Shown: positions 1 to 9,135 of the stretch, in pieces
Layout of the letters: each line of letters opens with the position of its first letter
Numbering within the stretch: the stretch's first letter is position 1
Source of the DNA: an uncultured Paracoccaceae bacterium
GTDB taxonomy: Bacteria; Pseudomonadota; Alphaproteobacteria; Rhodobacterales; Rhodobacteraceae
Assembly: GCA_947492475.1 (NCBI GenBank)
Contig: CANLNM010000003.1
Location: 310,001-374,000, forward strand
Direction: 5' to 3'
Length of the DNA stretch: 64,000 nucleotides
Program-made: the position numbers and the translations under genes
Notes under the pieces: model-generated
Database searches by the model: none
What the model was told of the DNA's origin: nothing
What the model saw: only the letters and a program-made list of their open reading frames with translations

Positions 1-1
1 C

Positions 2-1627
2 GAGCATCTGGCCAATCTCACTGGCTCTGATGCGACCCTGCTTGCGCGAAACAGTCCGCTTCAGAGGGCCCGAAAAATCTCCATCCTTAGCAGCCAGAAA
101 TTCTTAACGCGCTCCCTGCGCAAGAAAGACCTAGCGATCTGCCCGCAGTGCTGGCTGGAGACAGGCACCCATGAGCGTTCAGATCTATTCATTCGACGGG
201 ATTGGTTGCCTCGCCTTCTTCAAACCTGTGCAACTCACCGGGTCGCATTGGTCGCGCTGCCCTACGCAGACTACACCTCCTGCTATGATCATGTCATGCG
301 GGCCGAACTGGAGCGGCGTTGGTTGGACAGGCTGCCCGACCTTGTTCAACCAATGCGACAGAGCCCATTTGAACGCGCCGCGCTCGAGCAATTGAGCGCG
401 GGCGCACCTATGTGCGGATGGATCGGCGACATCCAGATTGATGTGCTCGAACGATGGTGTCTTGGACTTGGGCAATTCATCACGAAAGGTGTCGGTCATC
501 CTGAACAGCTTGAGACGAGCCAACAACGGGAGTTCATTCGGATCGGCTTTGCCGTCACCGAACAGGGCAATCCAGCAGTCCATGACGCCGTCGACAGAGC
601 TTTGTGTAAGCACCGGTTAAGGCTCAGCAATACTTGGTTACACAATTGGGCTCTCCTTTCAGTGAATCCACCGGAACGCCAATTCTTCCGAGACCTCATG
701 AAGCGGCTTTGTACCGACCAAGGGCAGTTTTGCCTAACCAGCATCTCAACGGACATGAGTGTTGAAAGGCTTGTTGATGCAAAGATCTTGGATATTGCTC
801 AAGCTACCAACCGGCATCACTCATGGGTACGAAAGGCGCTCGTACGCGATGGCCTGCTGCCGAGCAATGGCAAGCCCAAATATGTGAATTTGGAGCCCTA
901 TTTGTCTAAGAAATGCATGGGTCATATCGTTGATCTGGTGAATAGCTTGGACGCCAAAAAAAGCGCGGGCCGATTGAACATTGGAATTAAGGGGTTTGAA
1001 GCGCTGGTCAAAGACGAGCTCATCCAACCGATCAGCAGCCAAACCCACAAGAAATGGCGGTTCCGCCCTGATGACATTGATGAGTTTTCGTCAAAGGTGA
1101 TGAACCAGCTATCTGGGGTTGGTCCCCCAGATAGCCATGACGCATGTGGCATTCATCAGGCTTGCTTTGCATATCAGTGTACGACGCCACAAATCCTCAG
1201 GTTTCTCATAACGGACCAGCTAGGGCGCTCATATCTAGCCGATGGCCAAACCGGCATAGCCGGAATTCGTGTCCTTAGATCGGAGTTACTTGAGGCGTTG
1301 TTAATTCTCAAAAGCGACCACATCACAGCCTCTGAACTGACTGACCGTCTTGGCCTGAATTCTGCAGAACTCAGGCAGTTGGATGTCTTGAACCTTTTGC
1401 CGACCTATCCAGCCGTCAAAAGTCAGGATCGGCGTGCGCAAAACAGCGTCAGCACGATAGTTTTGGATCAATTTCTCGAACGCTTCCAAACAACGCGAAG
1501 CGCATCGGATGTGTTGGGTATCAGTGAAAGCGCAATCGAAGAGCGCGTTCGCATCTGCAAAATCAGTCCCGTCCCAGAAGCCGATGGCCTTCCAATTTAC
1601 TTTGCCGATGACCTACTGAAGCACTGA
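2..1627 (+). CDS. TniQ-family protein, 5'-truncated by window edge
   Basis: The reading frame is open from the first bases of the window, so the true start lies upstream; 541 codons are visible. Near the left edge it shows a zinc-ribbon pattern typical of the TniQ N-terminal domain: CPQC (about 140-151), then TCATH about 25 codons later (about 222-236). The rest contains several helix-turn-helix-like stretches, as in the C-terminal half of TniQ proteins. TniQ proteins are target-selection or accessory factors of Tn7-like and Tn5053-like transposition modules, and also occur alone in genomic islands. No transposase partner is visible; it could lie to the left. The base composition looks poorer in G+C than the hut region that follows. 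Confidence 0.75.
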   Translation, partial: EHLANLTGSDATLLARNSPLQRARKISILSSQKFLTRSLRKKDLAICPQCWLETGTHERSDLFIRRDWLPRLLQTCATHRVALVALPYADYTSCYDHVMRAELERRWLDRLPDLVQPMRQSPFERAALEQLSAGAPMCGWIGDIQIDVLERWCLGLGQFITKGVGHPEQLETSQQREFIRIGFAVTEQGNPAVHDAVDRALCKHRLRLSNTWLHNWALLSVNPPERQFFRDLMKRLCTDQGQFCLTSISTDMSVERLVDAKILDIAQATNRHHSWVRKALVRDGLLPSNGKPKYVNLEPYLSKKCMGHIVDLVNSLDAKKSAGRLNIGIKGFEALVKDELIQPISSQTHKKWRFRPDDIDEFSSKVMNQLSGVGPPDSHDACGIHQACFAYQCTTPQILRFLITDQLGRSYLADGQTGIAGIRVLRSELLEALLILKSDHITASELTDRLGLNSAELRQLDVLNLLPTYPAVKSQDRRAQNSVSTIVLDQFLERFQTTRSASDVLGISESAIEERVRICKISPVPEADGLPIYFADDLLKH

Positions 1628-1654
1628 AAAATCCTAAGAATTGAAGTTTTTCCA

Positions 1655-1676
1655 AGCCGCATTTTGCGGCTTTTTG
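1655..1676 (+). terminator. Rho-independent terminator after the TniQ gene
   Basis: AGCCGC (1655-1660), loop ATTTT, GCGGCT (1666-1671), followed by a T-rich run. It begins 28 bases after the TniQ stop codon, a normal place for an intrinsic terminator. Confidence 0.8.
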
Positions 1677-2187
1677 TTTGCCCACTAAACGAAGAGACTC
1701 GTGTCTTACTCGGACGAAGTTGGGGTTCTGTACGGACCGCTCGAAAAAAGCGACTCTCTTTCAAAGACGTAGAAAATCGCGAGACTCGGTTTTACACCGG
1801 ACGGCACACTTGTGATGTCCACTATGAATACCGACGGATATCGGGTAACAGAATATATTTGGACATTTCTAACGGAATTCAAACGTTGAATCACCGAACT
1901 TTCGTTTTCAAATCGCTTGGAAAAAACGGCCCATTCTGGATGTAACCTGCCATCAAGGTAGCTGCGACGCAGTCCAAACCCGCGATCTCAATCAGGGCTA
2001 TCGCCTCGACGACCTTTTTCGTGGGGGCACCAGATAGGAAAGACATTTCCGATGTCCTTCTGCAATTCTCCTCCACCATGGACAGCGAAGATTGACCTTT
2101 AACCCAATTCTCGGGCGTAGCCATACAACATGAGCGTGTCGCTTTTGCTACAATGCATATATACGCTGCTCAACTGGGTGTCTGGCG
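1677..2187. other. Intergenic stretch of about 510 bases at a probable island edge
   Basis: No recognisable gene. Two open frames exist: one on the plus strand ending at 1945 and a 77-codon ATG frame on the minus strand (2124 to 1891). Neither resembles a family I know and they overlap each other. The composition is A+T-richer than the hut region. The stretch is best read as decayed or non-coding DNA between the TniQ island and the conserved benE/hut block. Confidence 0.5.
1891..2124 (-). CDS. Doubtful small hypothetical protein (77 aa)
   Basis: An ATG-started frame of 77 codons with a plausible amino-acid mix (a segment around residues 28-66 could fold as helices), but no recognised family and no clear ribosome binding site. 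It lies in the A+T-rich gap between the TniQ gene and benE. It may be a gene remnant or chance; listed only because the gap holds nothing better. Confidence 0.2.
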   Translation of the reverse strand: MATPENWVKGQSSLSMVEENCRRTSEMSFLSGAPTKKVVEAIALIEIAGLDCVAATLMAGYIQNGPFFPSDLKTKVR

Positions 2188-3357
2188 TTAGGCGGTCTTT
2201 GATTTCAGCACCCAGATCAGCGTGCCGACGACGACACCCCAAAACGCGCCGCTAATTCCCCAAAGTGTCATGCCGCTGGCGGCGATCAGAAATGTCAGCG
2301 CCGGGGCCTCTGGCTGGGTGGGGTCAGCGAATGCGGCTGAGATCGCACCAACCAAAGCCGGAATGAGCGCGAGCCCGGCAACGGCGGTGATCAGCGCCAA
2401 TGGCGCAAGACCAACCAGCGACGTCACTAAAGCGGCGGCAAAGGCCAACAGAACATACACGATCCCCGCAGTGATTGCGGCCCAATATCGGCTTGCGGGA
2501 TCGCGCCCTGCATCTTGGCCTGCCATCATGGCTGCGGTGATAGCGGACATGTTGACCGGGATCGATCCAAATGGTGCAAAGGCGATGCTAACAATGCCCG
2601 TTTTGCGGATCAACGGCTGGCGATCAACCGGGTAGCCGTTCAATTCCAGCACCGCAAATCCGGGGATGTTTTGCCCTGCCATTGTCACCAGATAAAGCGG
2701 CAGAGCGATGGAAAAGAAGGACGATAATGTGAAGCTAGGCGGCACGGGATCAAAGGCCGGAAGCCGCAGCGTGACAGATTGCGCATCACTGCCGGACATG
2801 TCGACGACAAAAAACAGCACCACAACAAACGCACAGACCGCAAAGGGCATGGCAGCCAATCGGTTCCAGACCAACCCAATCAACCACGCGACCAGAACCG
2901 GTAAAACCAGCACTGGAATTGTCCCCAGCGCCAATGCGGGCGCCAAACAGAGTTTCAACAAAACACCGGCCAGCAAACCGTTTGCGATTGGCTTTGGAAT
3001 GGCCGCCACGACCCGCCCAAGTGCGGGCACAAACCCGGTTATGACAATCAGCCCCGCACAGAGGATCAACGCGCCGACGGCTTCGCCAAACCCGCCAGGT
3101 AAAACGGCCGTCGCCGCCAAAAATGCGGCCCCCGGCGTGGACCATGCCACAGCCGCCGGGATGCGCGTCACAGCGGGCAGCCAAATGCTGCAAATCCCCA
3201 TGCCGATGGATGCAAAAAACAAACCCGTCGCCGCCTGTGCGTCGCTGGCCCCCATGGCCGTTAGCCCCGCCAGCACAATCGCAAAAGATGCCGAATACCC
3301 CACAAAGGCCGCGAGCAAACCCATGGAAATCGCTTGAACCGAAAGACGACGAAACAT
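2188..3357 (-). CDS. benE: BenE-family (benzoate/H+ symporter-like) membrane transporter
   Basis: 389 residues, made almost entirely of hydrophobic segments (about 11-12 predicted membrane spans), matching the size and sequence style of BenE transporters: an opening SVQAISMGLLAAFVGY span, an AVAWSTPGAAFL segment and an AGQNIPGFAVL segment. The start chosen (MFRRLSV) drops a non-homologous N-terminal extension of the longer frame. It lies 110 bases downstream of hutC on the same strand and may be co-transcribed with hutF-hutC. BenE is known for benzoate uptake; a role here in bringing in an imidazole compound such as urocanate is my inference from position only. Confidence 0.85.
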   Translation of the reverse strand: MFRRLSVQAISMGLLAAFVGYSASFAIVLAGLTAMGASDAQAATGLFFASIGMGICSIWLPAVTRIPAAVAWSTPGAAFLAATAVLPGGFGEAVGALILCAGLIVITGFVPALGRVVAAIPKPIANGLLAGVLLKLCLAPALALGTIPVLVLPVLVAWLIGLVWNRLAAMPFAVCAFVVVLFFVVDMSGSDAQSVTLRLPAFDPVPPSFTLSSFFSIALPLYLVTMAGQNIPGFAVLELNGYPVDRQPLIRKTGIVSIAFAPFGSIPVNMSAITAAMMAGQDAGRDPASRYWAAITAGIVYVLLAFAAALVTSLVGLAPLALITAVAGLALIPALVGAISAAFADPTQPEAPALTFLIAASGMTLWGISGAFWGVVVGTLIWVLKSKTA

Positions 3358-3467
3358 TGAATAAATACACTTTTCCAGTTTGCAGCACCTTTGCAGAGCG
3401 GGCCTAAATCCGCCAGTGCATTTCGAACTGGTGGTCAAATCAGACGCAAACCGCAGATATCTGCCCG

Positions 3468-4169
3468 CTAAAGCACAGTGCGCAATTGATGGCCCGGCCC
3501 GTAAATCAACCGCACCTTTGTGACCGAAACTGTGCTGTCCCAGGTCAGCCGATCGATGGCAAACAATGCAGCATTTGCCGGGCAATTCAGGATATCGCTC
3601 TGTTGTTGGGATGCTGAAATTGCTGAAAACGCAATATCCCCATGGGTATAAGGCGCGTTGATCAGCAGCCATTCATTGGCGCTGATATCGGCAAAGGGTT
3701 CATTGGATGCAGCGGGCACCGCGGCAATGTTGATCCAGCGATCCTCTAGCGCATAGGGCATGTCATCCGTCAAATGCAGGGCGCGAATGTGCAACAAATG
3801 TTGGGATGCGTCGGTCTGCATGGCGGCGCTGACTAAAACAGGCGGCACCACCTGCGCGCGTTCAATCAGGTGATAGCCGTATTTTTGACCGCGATCTTCG
3901 ATTTCACTGCGAATGACGGCGATGTCCAGCGTGGCCTTGGCGATGGGTTGCATCGCGACGCGGGTTCCTGCTTTGCGGCGGCGATCCAGCAGCCCTGCTT
4001 CGGCCAATGAACGCAATGCACGGTTGACGGTTGTGCGCGCACAGCCGAATTCCGCAGCCAGATCGGCTTCGTTCGGGATCAGATCACCGGGTTTCCATTC
4101 ACGCGCATGAATGCGCCGCAGCACTTCATCTTGGATGCTTTGCCAATTTCGAAATGTGGATGCGGTCAT
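3468..4169 (-). CDS. hutC: HutC, GntR-family histidine utilisation repressor
   Basis: 233 residues: an N-terminal GntR winged helix-turn-helix (about 8-75, with NEADLAAEFGCARTTVNRAL) and a C-terminal UTRA ligand-binding domain (about 90-230, ending in the typical YGPGHQL). HutC represses hut genes until urocanate binds. The start codon overlaps the hutF stop codon (ATGA, 4166-4169), so both are translated from one leftward message. The likely operator is the palindrome between hutF and hutI. Its place inside the hut cluster makes the assignment firm. Confidence 0.93.
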   Translation of the reverse strand: MTASTFRNWQSIQDEVLRRIHAREWKPGDLIPNEADLAAEFGCARTTVNRALRSLAEAGLLDRRRKAGTRVAMQPIAKATLDIAVIRSEIEDRGQKYGYHLIERAQVVPPVLVSAAMQTDASQHLLHIRALHLTDDMPYALEDRWINIAAVPAASNEPFADISANEWLLINAPYTHGDIAFSAISASQQQSDILNCPANAALFAIDRLTWDSTVSVTKVRLIYGPGHQLRTVL

Positions 4170-5530
4170 AAAGCGTCTTTCAGGGCCTCAAGCGTGTGTT
4201 TATATGCGGTGATAATGTCTGACCGCGCAACATGCCGTCCATCGCTTACCATATGGCGCCCGGCGGACCAAACGTCTTTGACCAGCCGATCATCCCCGGC
4301 AAAAACCCAAGCGTCCAGCGCTTTGTCCCCTGTAAGGGTCCACAGGTGATGGGACTGGGTGTTAAGCGTCATCAAATCCGCCCAATACCCGGTTTCAATG
4401 CGCCCTGTTTGCCGGGCCGCAGCCTGTGCCCCGCCCTGTAACATCGCCGAAAACAGCCGCCGCGCAGTCGAATGCTGGGACGTGGCCAAAGCCGCGCGGG
4501 TGCCGTCACGCAACCGTTGGGAATAGTCCAACTGCCGCAGCTCTTCGCACAGGGAAATGCGAATGTTGCTGTCTGACCCAATGGCCATCGCACCGCCATG
4601 ACCCAACCATGATACGCCGTCAAAAATCCCATCGCCCAGACTGCTTTCGGTGATGGGGCACAGCCCGGCAACTGCACCCGAGGATGCCAAGGCACGGGTT
4701 TCATCCGGGGTCATCTGCGTGCAATGGATCAAGCACCACCGCGCGTCGATGTCCAAATTGTCCAGCGCCCAAGCGACCGGCCGTTGGCCCCAATGATGTT
4801 TGACCTCGTCAACTTCGGCCTGTTGTTCGGCCAAATGCATGTGGATCGGGCCCGTGGGAAACAGGGATGCATATTGGGCTAGATCGCTGGGTCCCACGGC
4901 TCTTAGGGAATGGGGGGCGACGCCGATGCCCGTATCCGCAGGCAATTCGGCGATCGCCTTTGTTGCGGCTTGGTGTAAATCCATGAACTGCGTCATGGAG
5001 TTGCCAAACCGAATTTGCCCGGCCGTTAAATCCCTTTGATCGCAACCGCCAAATTCATAATGCACCGGCAACAAACACAGCCCGATCCCTGTTTGATCCG
5101 CCGCCGCCGCAACCCGCTCTGACAGTTCCGCAATGTTGTCATAAGGCACGCCGCCCGGTTGGTGATGCACGTAATGAAATTCAACATTCGTGGCATAGCC
5201 TGCCTCAAGCATTTCCATCTGAACCATCGCGGTGATGGCCTGAATATGGTCAGGCGTGAGGCGATCCATGAACCGAAACATCAGGTGACGCCACGTCCAA
5301 AAACTGTCTTTGGCATCTGGGCCGCGATGTTCTGACAGACCGGCCATGGCACGTTGAAAACCGTGACTATGCACATTCACGGGCGCGGGCAGCAGCATGG
5401 GCACCTGCATTCCGCATGGATCAGCACCGACCTGCACGTCCTCGATCCGCCCCGATACGGCAATATCAACCCGAACGTTTGACGCCCATCCAGACGGCAA
5501 CAGCGCCGTTTCAGCCCATAATCTTTGCAT
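4166..5530 (-). CDS. hutF: Formimidoylglutamate deiminase
   Basis: 454 residues of the amidohydrolase superfamily. It deiminates N-formimino-L-glutamate to N-formyl-L-glutamate plus ammonia, the first half of the two-step HutF/HutG end of histidine breakdown. The metal-binding motif NVHSHGFQRAM (H54, H56) is present, and later HMAEQQAEV- and IGSDSN-like stretches carry further ligands. The start MQRLWAET is used because the longer open frame runs back through the divergent promoter into hutI. The stop overlaps the hutC start by four bases. Confidence 0.95.
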   Translation of the reverse strand: MQRLWAETALLPSGWASNVRVDIAVSGRIEDVQVGADPCGMQVPMLLPAPVNVHSHGFQRAMAGLSEHRGPDAKDSFWTWRHLMFRFMDRLTPDHIQAITAMVQMEMLEAGYATNVEFHYVHHQPGGVPYDNIAELSERVAAAADQTGIGLCLLPVHYEFGGCDQRDLTAGQIRFGNSMTQFMDLHQAATKAIAELPADTGIGVAPHSLRAVGPSDLAQYASLFPTGPIHMHLAEQQAEVDEVKHHWGQRPVAWALDNLDIDARWCLIHCTQMTPDETRALASSGAVAGLCPITESSLGDGIFDGVSWLGHGGAMAIGSDSNIRISLCEELRQLDYSQRLRDGTRAALATSQHSTARRLFSAMLQGGAQAAARQTGRIETGYWADLMTLNTQSHHLWTLTGDKALDAWVFAGDDRLVKDVWSAGRHMVSDGRHVARSDIITAYKHTLEALKDAL

Positions 5531-5603
5531 AAGTGACTCGCTTGACAGGATTATTATGTCTGCACATAAAGACATTATAACCCGATTAATGCAAGTGAGT
5601 CGC
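5531..5603. promoter_or_regulatory. Divergent hutF/hutI promoter with a long palindrome (candidate HutC operator)
   Basis: The whole 73-base gap between the two start codons. It holds a palindrome with 11-base arms, TTATTATGTCT (5551-5561) and AGACATTATAA (5570-5580), with 10 of 11 positions paired around 8 bases. A perfect TATAAT on the minus strand (5574-5579) lies inside it, and a plus-strand TTGACA (5542-5547) with a weak -10 (CATAAA, 5565-5570) straddles it. AAGTGACTCGC (5531-5541) and AAGTGAGTCGC (5593-5603) flank the two start codons as near-identical copies. A repressor on the palindrome would block both promoters. Confidence 0.7.
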
Positions 5604-6800
5604 ATGATGCTTTTGACCAATGCCACAATTGCGAGCCTAGAGGACAATGACGGTTTTGGCCTTATCCACGCGGGGGCCATCGCGTTGGATCACGACCGGA
5701 TCGTCTGGGTCGGAACCATGCAGGATATCCCGCAAGCCTACGAAAAATTGACAAAATTTGACGTTGAAGGTCGGCTGATCACACCGGGGTTGATCGACTG
5801 TCATACCCATATCGTTTTTGGCGGCAATCGCGCCCGCGAATTTGAAATGCGGTTGAATGGCGCAAGTTACGAAGATTTGGCCAAAGCCGGTGGCGGCATC
5901 GTGTCAACCGTCACAGCCACCCGGCAGGCCAGCCACGAAGCATTATTGGCCCAAGCATTGACGCGGGTGGATGCATTGATCGCCCAAGGCGTCTGCCTGA
6001 TCGAAGTGAAATCAGGTTACGGGCTTGATCAGGAAACCGAATTAAAAATGCTGCGCATCGCCAAACAGATCGCGGCAGAGCGGCCCATCGATGTCAAAAC
6101 AACGTTTCTGGGCGCCCATGCGGTGCCTGCAGAATATGCCGGACGTGCGGATGCCTATATCGACGATGTTTGTATCCCGACATTGCGCCAAGCCCATGCC
6201 GAAAACCTGGTCGATGCGGTGGACGGGTTCTGCGAAGGGATCGCATTTAACGTGGATCAAATCGCCCGTGTGTTTGACGTCGCGGTTGACCTCGGCCTGC
6301 CTGTGAAACTGCATACGGAACAATTGTCCAATATCGGCGGGTCGCAATTGGCGGCAAAATACGGTGCGCTCAGCGCGGATCACGTGGAATATGCCACCGA
6401 TGCAGATGCACAGGCATTGGCGCAATCCGGGTCCGTCGCCGTGGTTTTGCCCGGCGCGTTTTACACATTATCCGAAACGCAATTGCCGCCCATCCAATCC
6501 TTTCGCGATCACAATGTCCCCATCGCCGTGGCCACAGATTGCAATCCCGGCTCGTCCCCGCTTGCGTCAATTTTATTGGCGATGAACATGGCCTGCACAC
6601 TTTTTCGGCTCACGCCGCATGAGGCATTGCTGGGCATAACCGCCCACGGCGCGCGTGCGCTCGGTGTTCAGGACCAAGGCCGGATCAAGCCCGGCATGTT
6701 GGCCAATCTGTGTGTGTGGGATGTCCACCACCCGTCAGAGCTGGCGTATCGCATTGGGTTCAACCCAATTCACACACGTATTTTTAGGGGATCACGATGA
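5604..6800 (+). CDS. hutI: Imidazolonepropionase
   Basis: 398 residues. It hydrolyses 4-imidazolone-5-propanoate to N-formimino-L-glutamate. Amidohydrolase metal motif DCHTH at residues 65-69 after TPGLI, KSGYGLD in the middle, and ATDCNPGSS near the C-terminus match the HutI family and its usual length of about 400. Start: ATGATG at 5604/5607, just after AAGTGAG; an in-frame ATG at 5589 is possible. The stop overlaps the hutH start (ATGA, 6797-6800). First gene of the rightward hut operon. Confidence 0.95.
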   Translation: MMLLTNATIASLEDNDGFGLIHAGAIALDHDRIVWVGTMQDIPQAYEKLTKFDVEGRLITPGLIDCHTHIVFGGNRAREFEMRLNGASYEDLAKAGGGIVSTVTATRQASHEALLAQALTRVDALIAQGVCLIEVKSGYGLDQETELKMLRIAKQIAAERPIDVKTTFLGAHAVPAEYAGRADAYIDDVCIPTLRQAHAENLVDAVDGFCEGIAFNVDQIARVFDVAVDLGLPVKLHTEQLSNIGGSQLAAKYGALSADHVEYATDADAQALAQSGSVAVVLPGAFYTLSETQLPPIQSFRDHNVPIAVATDCNPGSSPLASILLAMNMACTLFRLTPHEALLGITAHGARALGVQDQGRIKPGMLANLCVWDVHHPSELAYRIGFNPIHTRIFRGSR

Positions 6801-8338
6801 TTGTCACCCTCACCCCCGGCGCGGCCACGTTGGCGCAATTGCGCGACATCTGGACCAATGCCAAAGCCGTAATTCTGCATCCCACAGCACAGGACGGGAT
6901 CAATACCGCCGCCGCGCTGGTCGCCGCTGCGGCCAATGACGACGCCGCCGTTTACGGGATCAACACCGGATTTGGAAAACTGGCAAATGTTAAGATCGCA
7001 CCGCAGGATGTCGCGACGTTGCAGCGCAACTTGATCCTGTCCCATTGCTGCGGCGTGGGCCTGCCTCTTGATGTTGCCACCACCCGTTTGATGATGGTTC
7101 TCAAACTGTTATCCCTTGGGCGTGGCGCGTCCGGCGTGTCCATGTCCACCATTCGCCTGATCGAGGATATGCTGGCCAAAGGCGTGACACCTGTGGTCCC
7201 ACAGCAAGGGTCCGTGGGCGCATCTGGCGATCTGGCCCCGCTTGCTCATATGGCGGCCGCGATGATCGGCGAAGGCGACGCAATCCTGAACGGCCAACAG
7301 ATGCAGGCGGCCAAGGCCCTACACAAGGTTGGATTAACTCCGATCGCCTTGGGCCCCAAAGAAGGGCTGGCCCTGATCAACGGCACCCAGTTTTCAACCG
7401 CTTGCGCCTTGGTTGGGCTATGGGCCGCGTGGGACAATGCGGCGACATCGGTTTTGACCGGCGCGCTTTCTACGGATGCCATTATGGGGTCCACCGCCCC
7501 GCTGCAGGATGCCATTCACACGTTGCGCGGTCACCCCGGCCAAATTGCGCTGGCGCGGGCCCAACGCGCATTGATGGCTGGGTCACTAATCCGCGAAAGC
7601 CATCGGGACGGCGACGCCCGGGTCCAAGACCCCTATTGCATCCGGTGCCAGCCTCAGGTCACCGGCGCGGCCATGGACCTGCTGCATTTTGCCGGCCGCA
7701 CCTTGGAAATCGAAGCCAACGCCGTCACGGACAACCCGCTGGTTTTGGTGGACCAAGGTCTGATCGTATCAGGCGGGAATTTCCACGCTGAACCGGTGGG
7801 ATTTGCTGCGGATCAGATCGCGGTGGCCCTGTCTGAAATCGGCGCAATTGCCCAGCGCCGCGTGGCCTTGATGGTGGATCCGACCCTGTCCTTTGATCTG
7901 CCGCCGTTTTTGACCCCAAATCCCGGCTTGAATTCCGGGCTTATGATTGCCGAAGTCACAACAGCCGCATTGATGAGCGAAAACAAACACCTAGCGAACC
8001 CTTGCACCACAGACAGCACCCCGACATCCGCCAACCAAGAGGACCATGTCAGCATGGCGGCCCATGCAGCGGTGCGTTTGATCCGGATGAATGCCAACCT
8101 GAACGTGATCTTGGGCGTAGAGGCAATGTGCGGCGCGCAGGGCGTCGAATTTCGCGCGCCCCTGATGACCAGTGACGCGTTGCAAACGGCGATCAAAACG
8201 TTGCGCGCGCAGGTCCCGGCACTCGCCGATGACCGCTTTATGGCGCCGTCGATCAAAGCGGCCGCGGCGTTGGTTTCCACGGGCGCCTTGGCAGATGCGG
8301 TTGGGTTGTCTGGATACATCCGCGGACAGGTCACATGA
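6797..8338 (+). CDS. hutH: Histidine ammonia-lyase
   Basis: 513 residues. It removes ammonia from L-histidine to give urocanate, the first step of the pathway. The residues that form the MIO electrophile, Ala-Ser-Gly, are at 142-144 within [15 protein letters not shown], exactly where the family has them. YGINTGFG is at 53-60 and the [11 protein letters not shown] stretch is in the C-terminal half. It overlaps hutI before it and hutG after it by four bases each, so the four genes are translationally coupled. Confidence 0.97.
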   Translation: MIVTLTPGAATLAQLRDIWTNAKAVILHPTAQDGINTAAALVAAAANDDAAVYGINTGFGKLANVKIAPQDVATLQRNLILSHCCGVGLPLDVATTRLMMVLKLLSLGRGASGVSMSTIRLIEDMLAKGVTPVVPQQGSVGASGDLAPLAHMAAAMIGEGDAILNGQQMQAAKALHKVGLTPIALGPKEGLALINGTQFSTACALVGLWAAWDNAATSVLTGALSTDAIMGSTAPLQDAIHTLRGHPGQIALARAQRALMAGSLIRESHRDGDARVQDPYCIRCQPQVTGAAMDLLHFAGRTLEIEANAVTDNPLVLVDQGLIVSGGNFHAEPVGFAADQIAVALSEIGAIAQRRVALMVDPTLSFDLPPFLTPNPGLNSGLMIAEVTTAALMSENKHLANPCTTDSTPTSANQEDHVSMAAHAAVRLIRMNANLNVILGVEAMCGAQGVEFRAPLMTSDALQTAIKTLRAQVPALADDRFMAPSIKAAAALVSTGALADAVGLSGYIRGQVT

Positions 8339-9135
8339 CGCCGGTTCACGTCCAATCCGGGACTGGCCCGATTGTTTTGGGCCTGCCACATGCGGGCACG
8401 TTTGTGCCGCCTGATATCGCTCAGAACCTGAATGAAAACGGGCAAAAGCTGGCTGATACGGATTGGCATGTGGACCAGCTTTATGCCGATCTGATCCCTG
8501 ATCTGACCTTTGTGCGCGCCAATTTTCATCGATACGTGATCGACGCAAATCGCGACCCATTGGGTACAATCCTTTATCCCGGTCAAAACACCACCACATT
8601 GGTGCCCCTGACCGATTTTGATGGGGTCAATATCTGGAACGCCCCCCCATCCCAATCCGACATCAAAACCCGGCTGCGCCGCTATCACGCGCCCTATCAC
8701 GCCGCCCTTAGGGGCGAACTGAACCGTGTGCGTGATCTGCACGGCGCGGCGATCCTGTTTGATTGCCATTCGATCCGATCTGGCATTCCTTTTCTGTTCT
8801 CTGGCCCCTTGCCTGACTTTAACATCGGCACCAATCTGGGATCGACATGCGCCCCCCAAATCGAAGCCCAAACCGCAGAGATTTGCACCATGGCCGCTGG
8901 GTATTCCACAATCGTCAATGGCCGGTTCAAAGGGGGCTGGACCACGCGACACTATGGACAACCCTCTGAAAACATACATGCAATTCAGATGGAGCTGGCG
9001 CAATCAACCTATCTGACCCAAGAGGCCGCGCCATGGAGCTTTGATCTGACCAAGGCAGCCAATTTGCGCCCCTATCTGGCATCCATTCTGTCCACATTGG
9101 CCCAACTGGCCCCGACCCTAAGAGGTAAATCATGA
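8335..9135 (+). CDS. hutG: N-formylglutamate deformylase
   Basis: 266 residues of the N-formylglutamate amidohydrolase family. It hydrolyses N-formyl-L-glutamate to glutamate and formate, completing the HutF route. Family signs are [10 protein letters not shown] near the N-terminus, DANRDP, and [11 protein letters not shown] in the middle (probable metal ligands). Coupled by ATGA overlaps to hutH upstream and hutU downstream. A second, more distant member of the same family lies at 42696-43460. Confidence 0.93.
   Translation: MTPVHVQSGTGPIVLGLPHAGTFVPPDIAQNLNENGQKLADTDWHVDQLYADLIPDLTFVRANFHRYVIDANRDPLGTILYPGQNTTTLVPLTDFDGVNIWNAPPSQSDIKTRLRRYHAPYHAALRGELNRVRDLHGAAILFDCHSIRSGIPFLFSGPLPDFNIGTNLGSTCAPQIEAQTAEICTMAAGYSTIVNGRFKGGWTTRHYGQPSENIHAIQMELAQSTYLTQEAAPWSFDLTKAANLRPYLASILSTLAQLAPTLRGKS

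Noticed and set aside
1664-1945. 93-codon plus-strand frame after the TniQ gene
   Set aside because: No ATG, starts inside the terminator, no family resemblance.
7813-9003. 396-codon minus-strand open frame over hutH/hutG
   Set aside because: Antisense shadow of two clear enzymes; composition is unlike a real protein and no ribosome binding site is evident.
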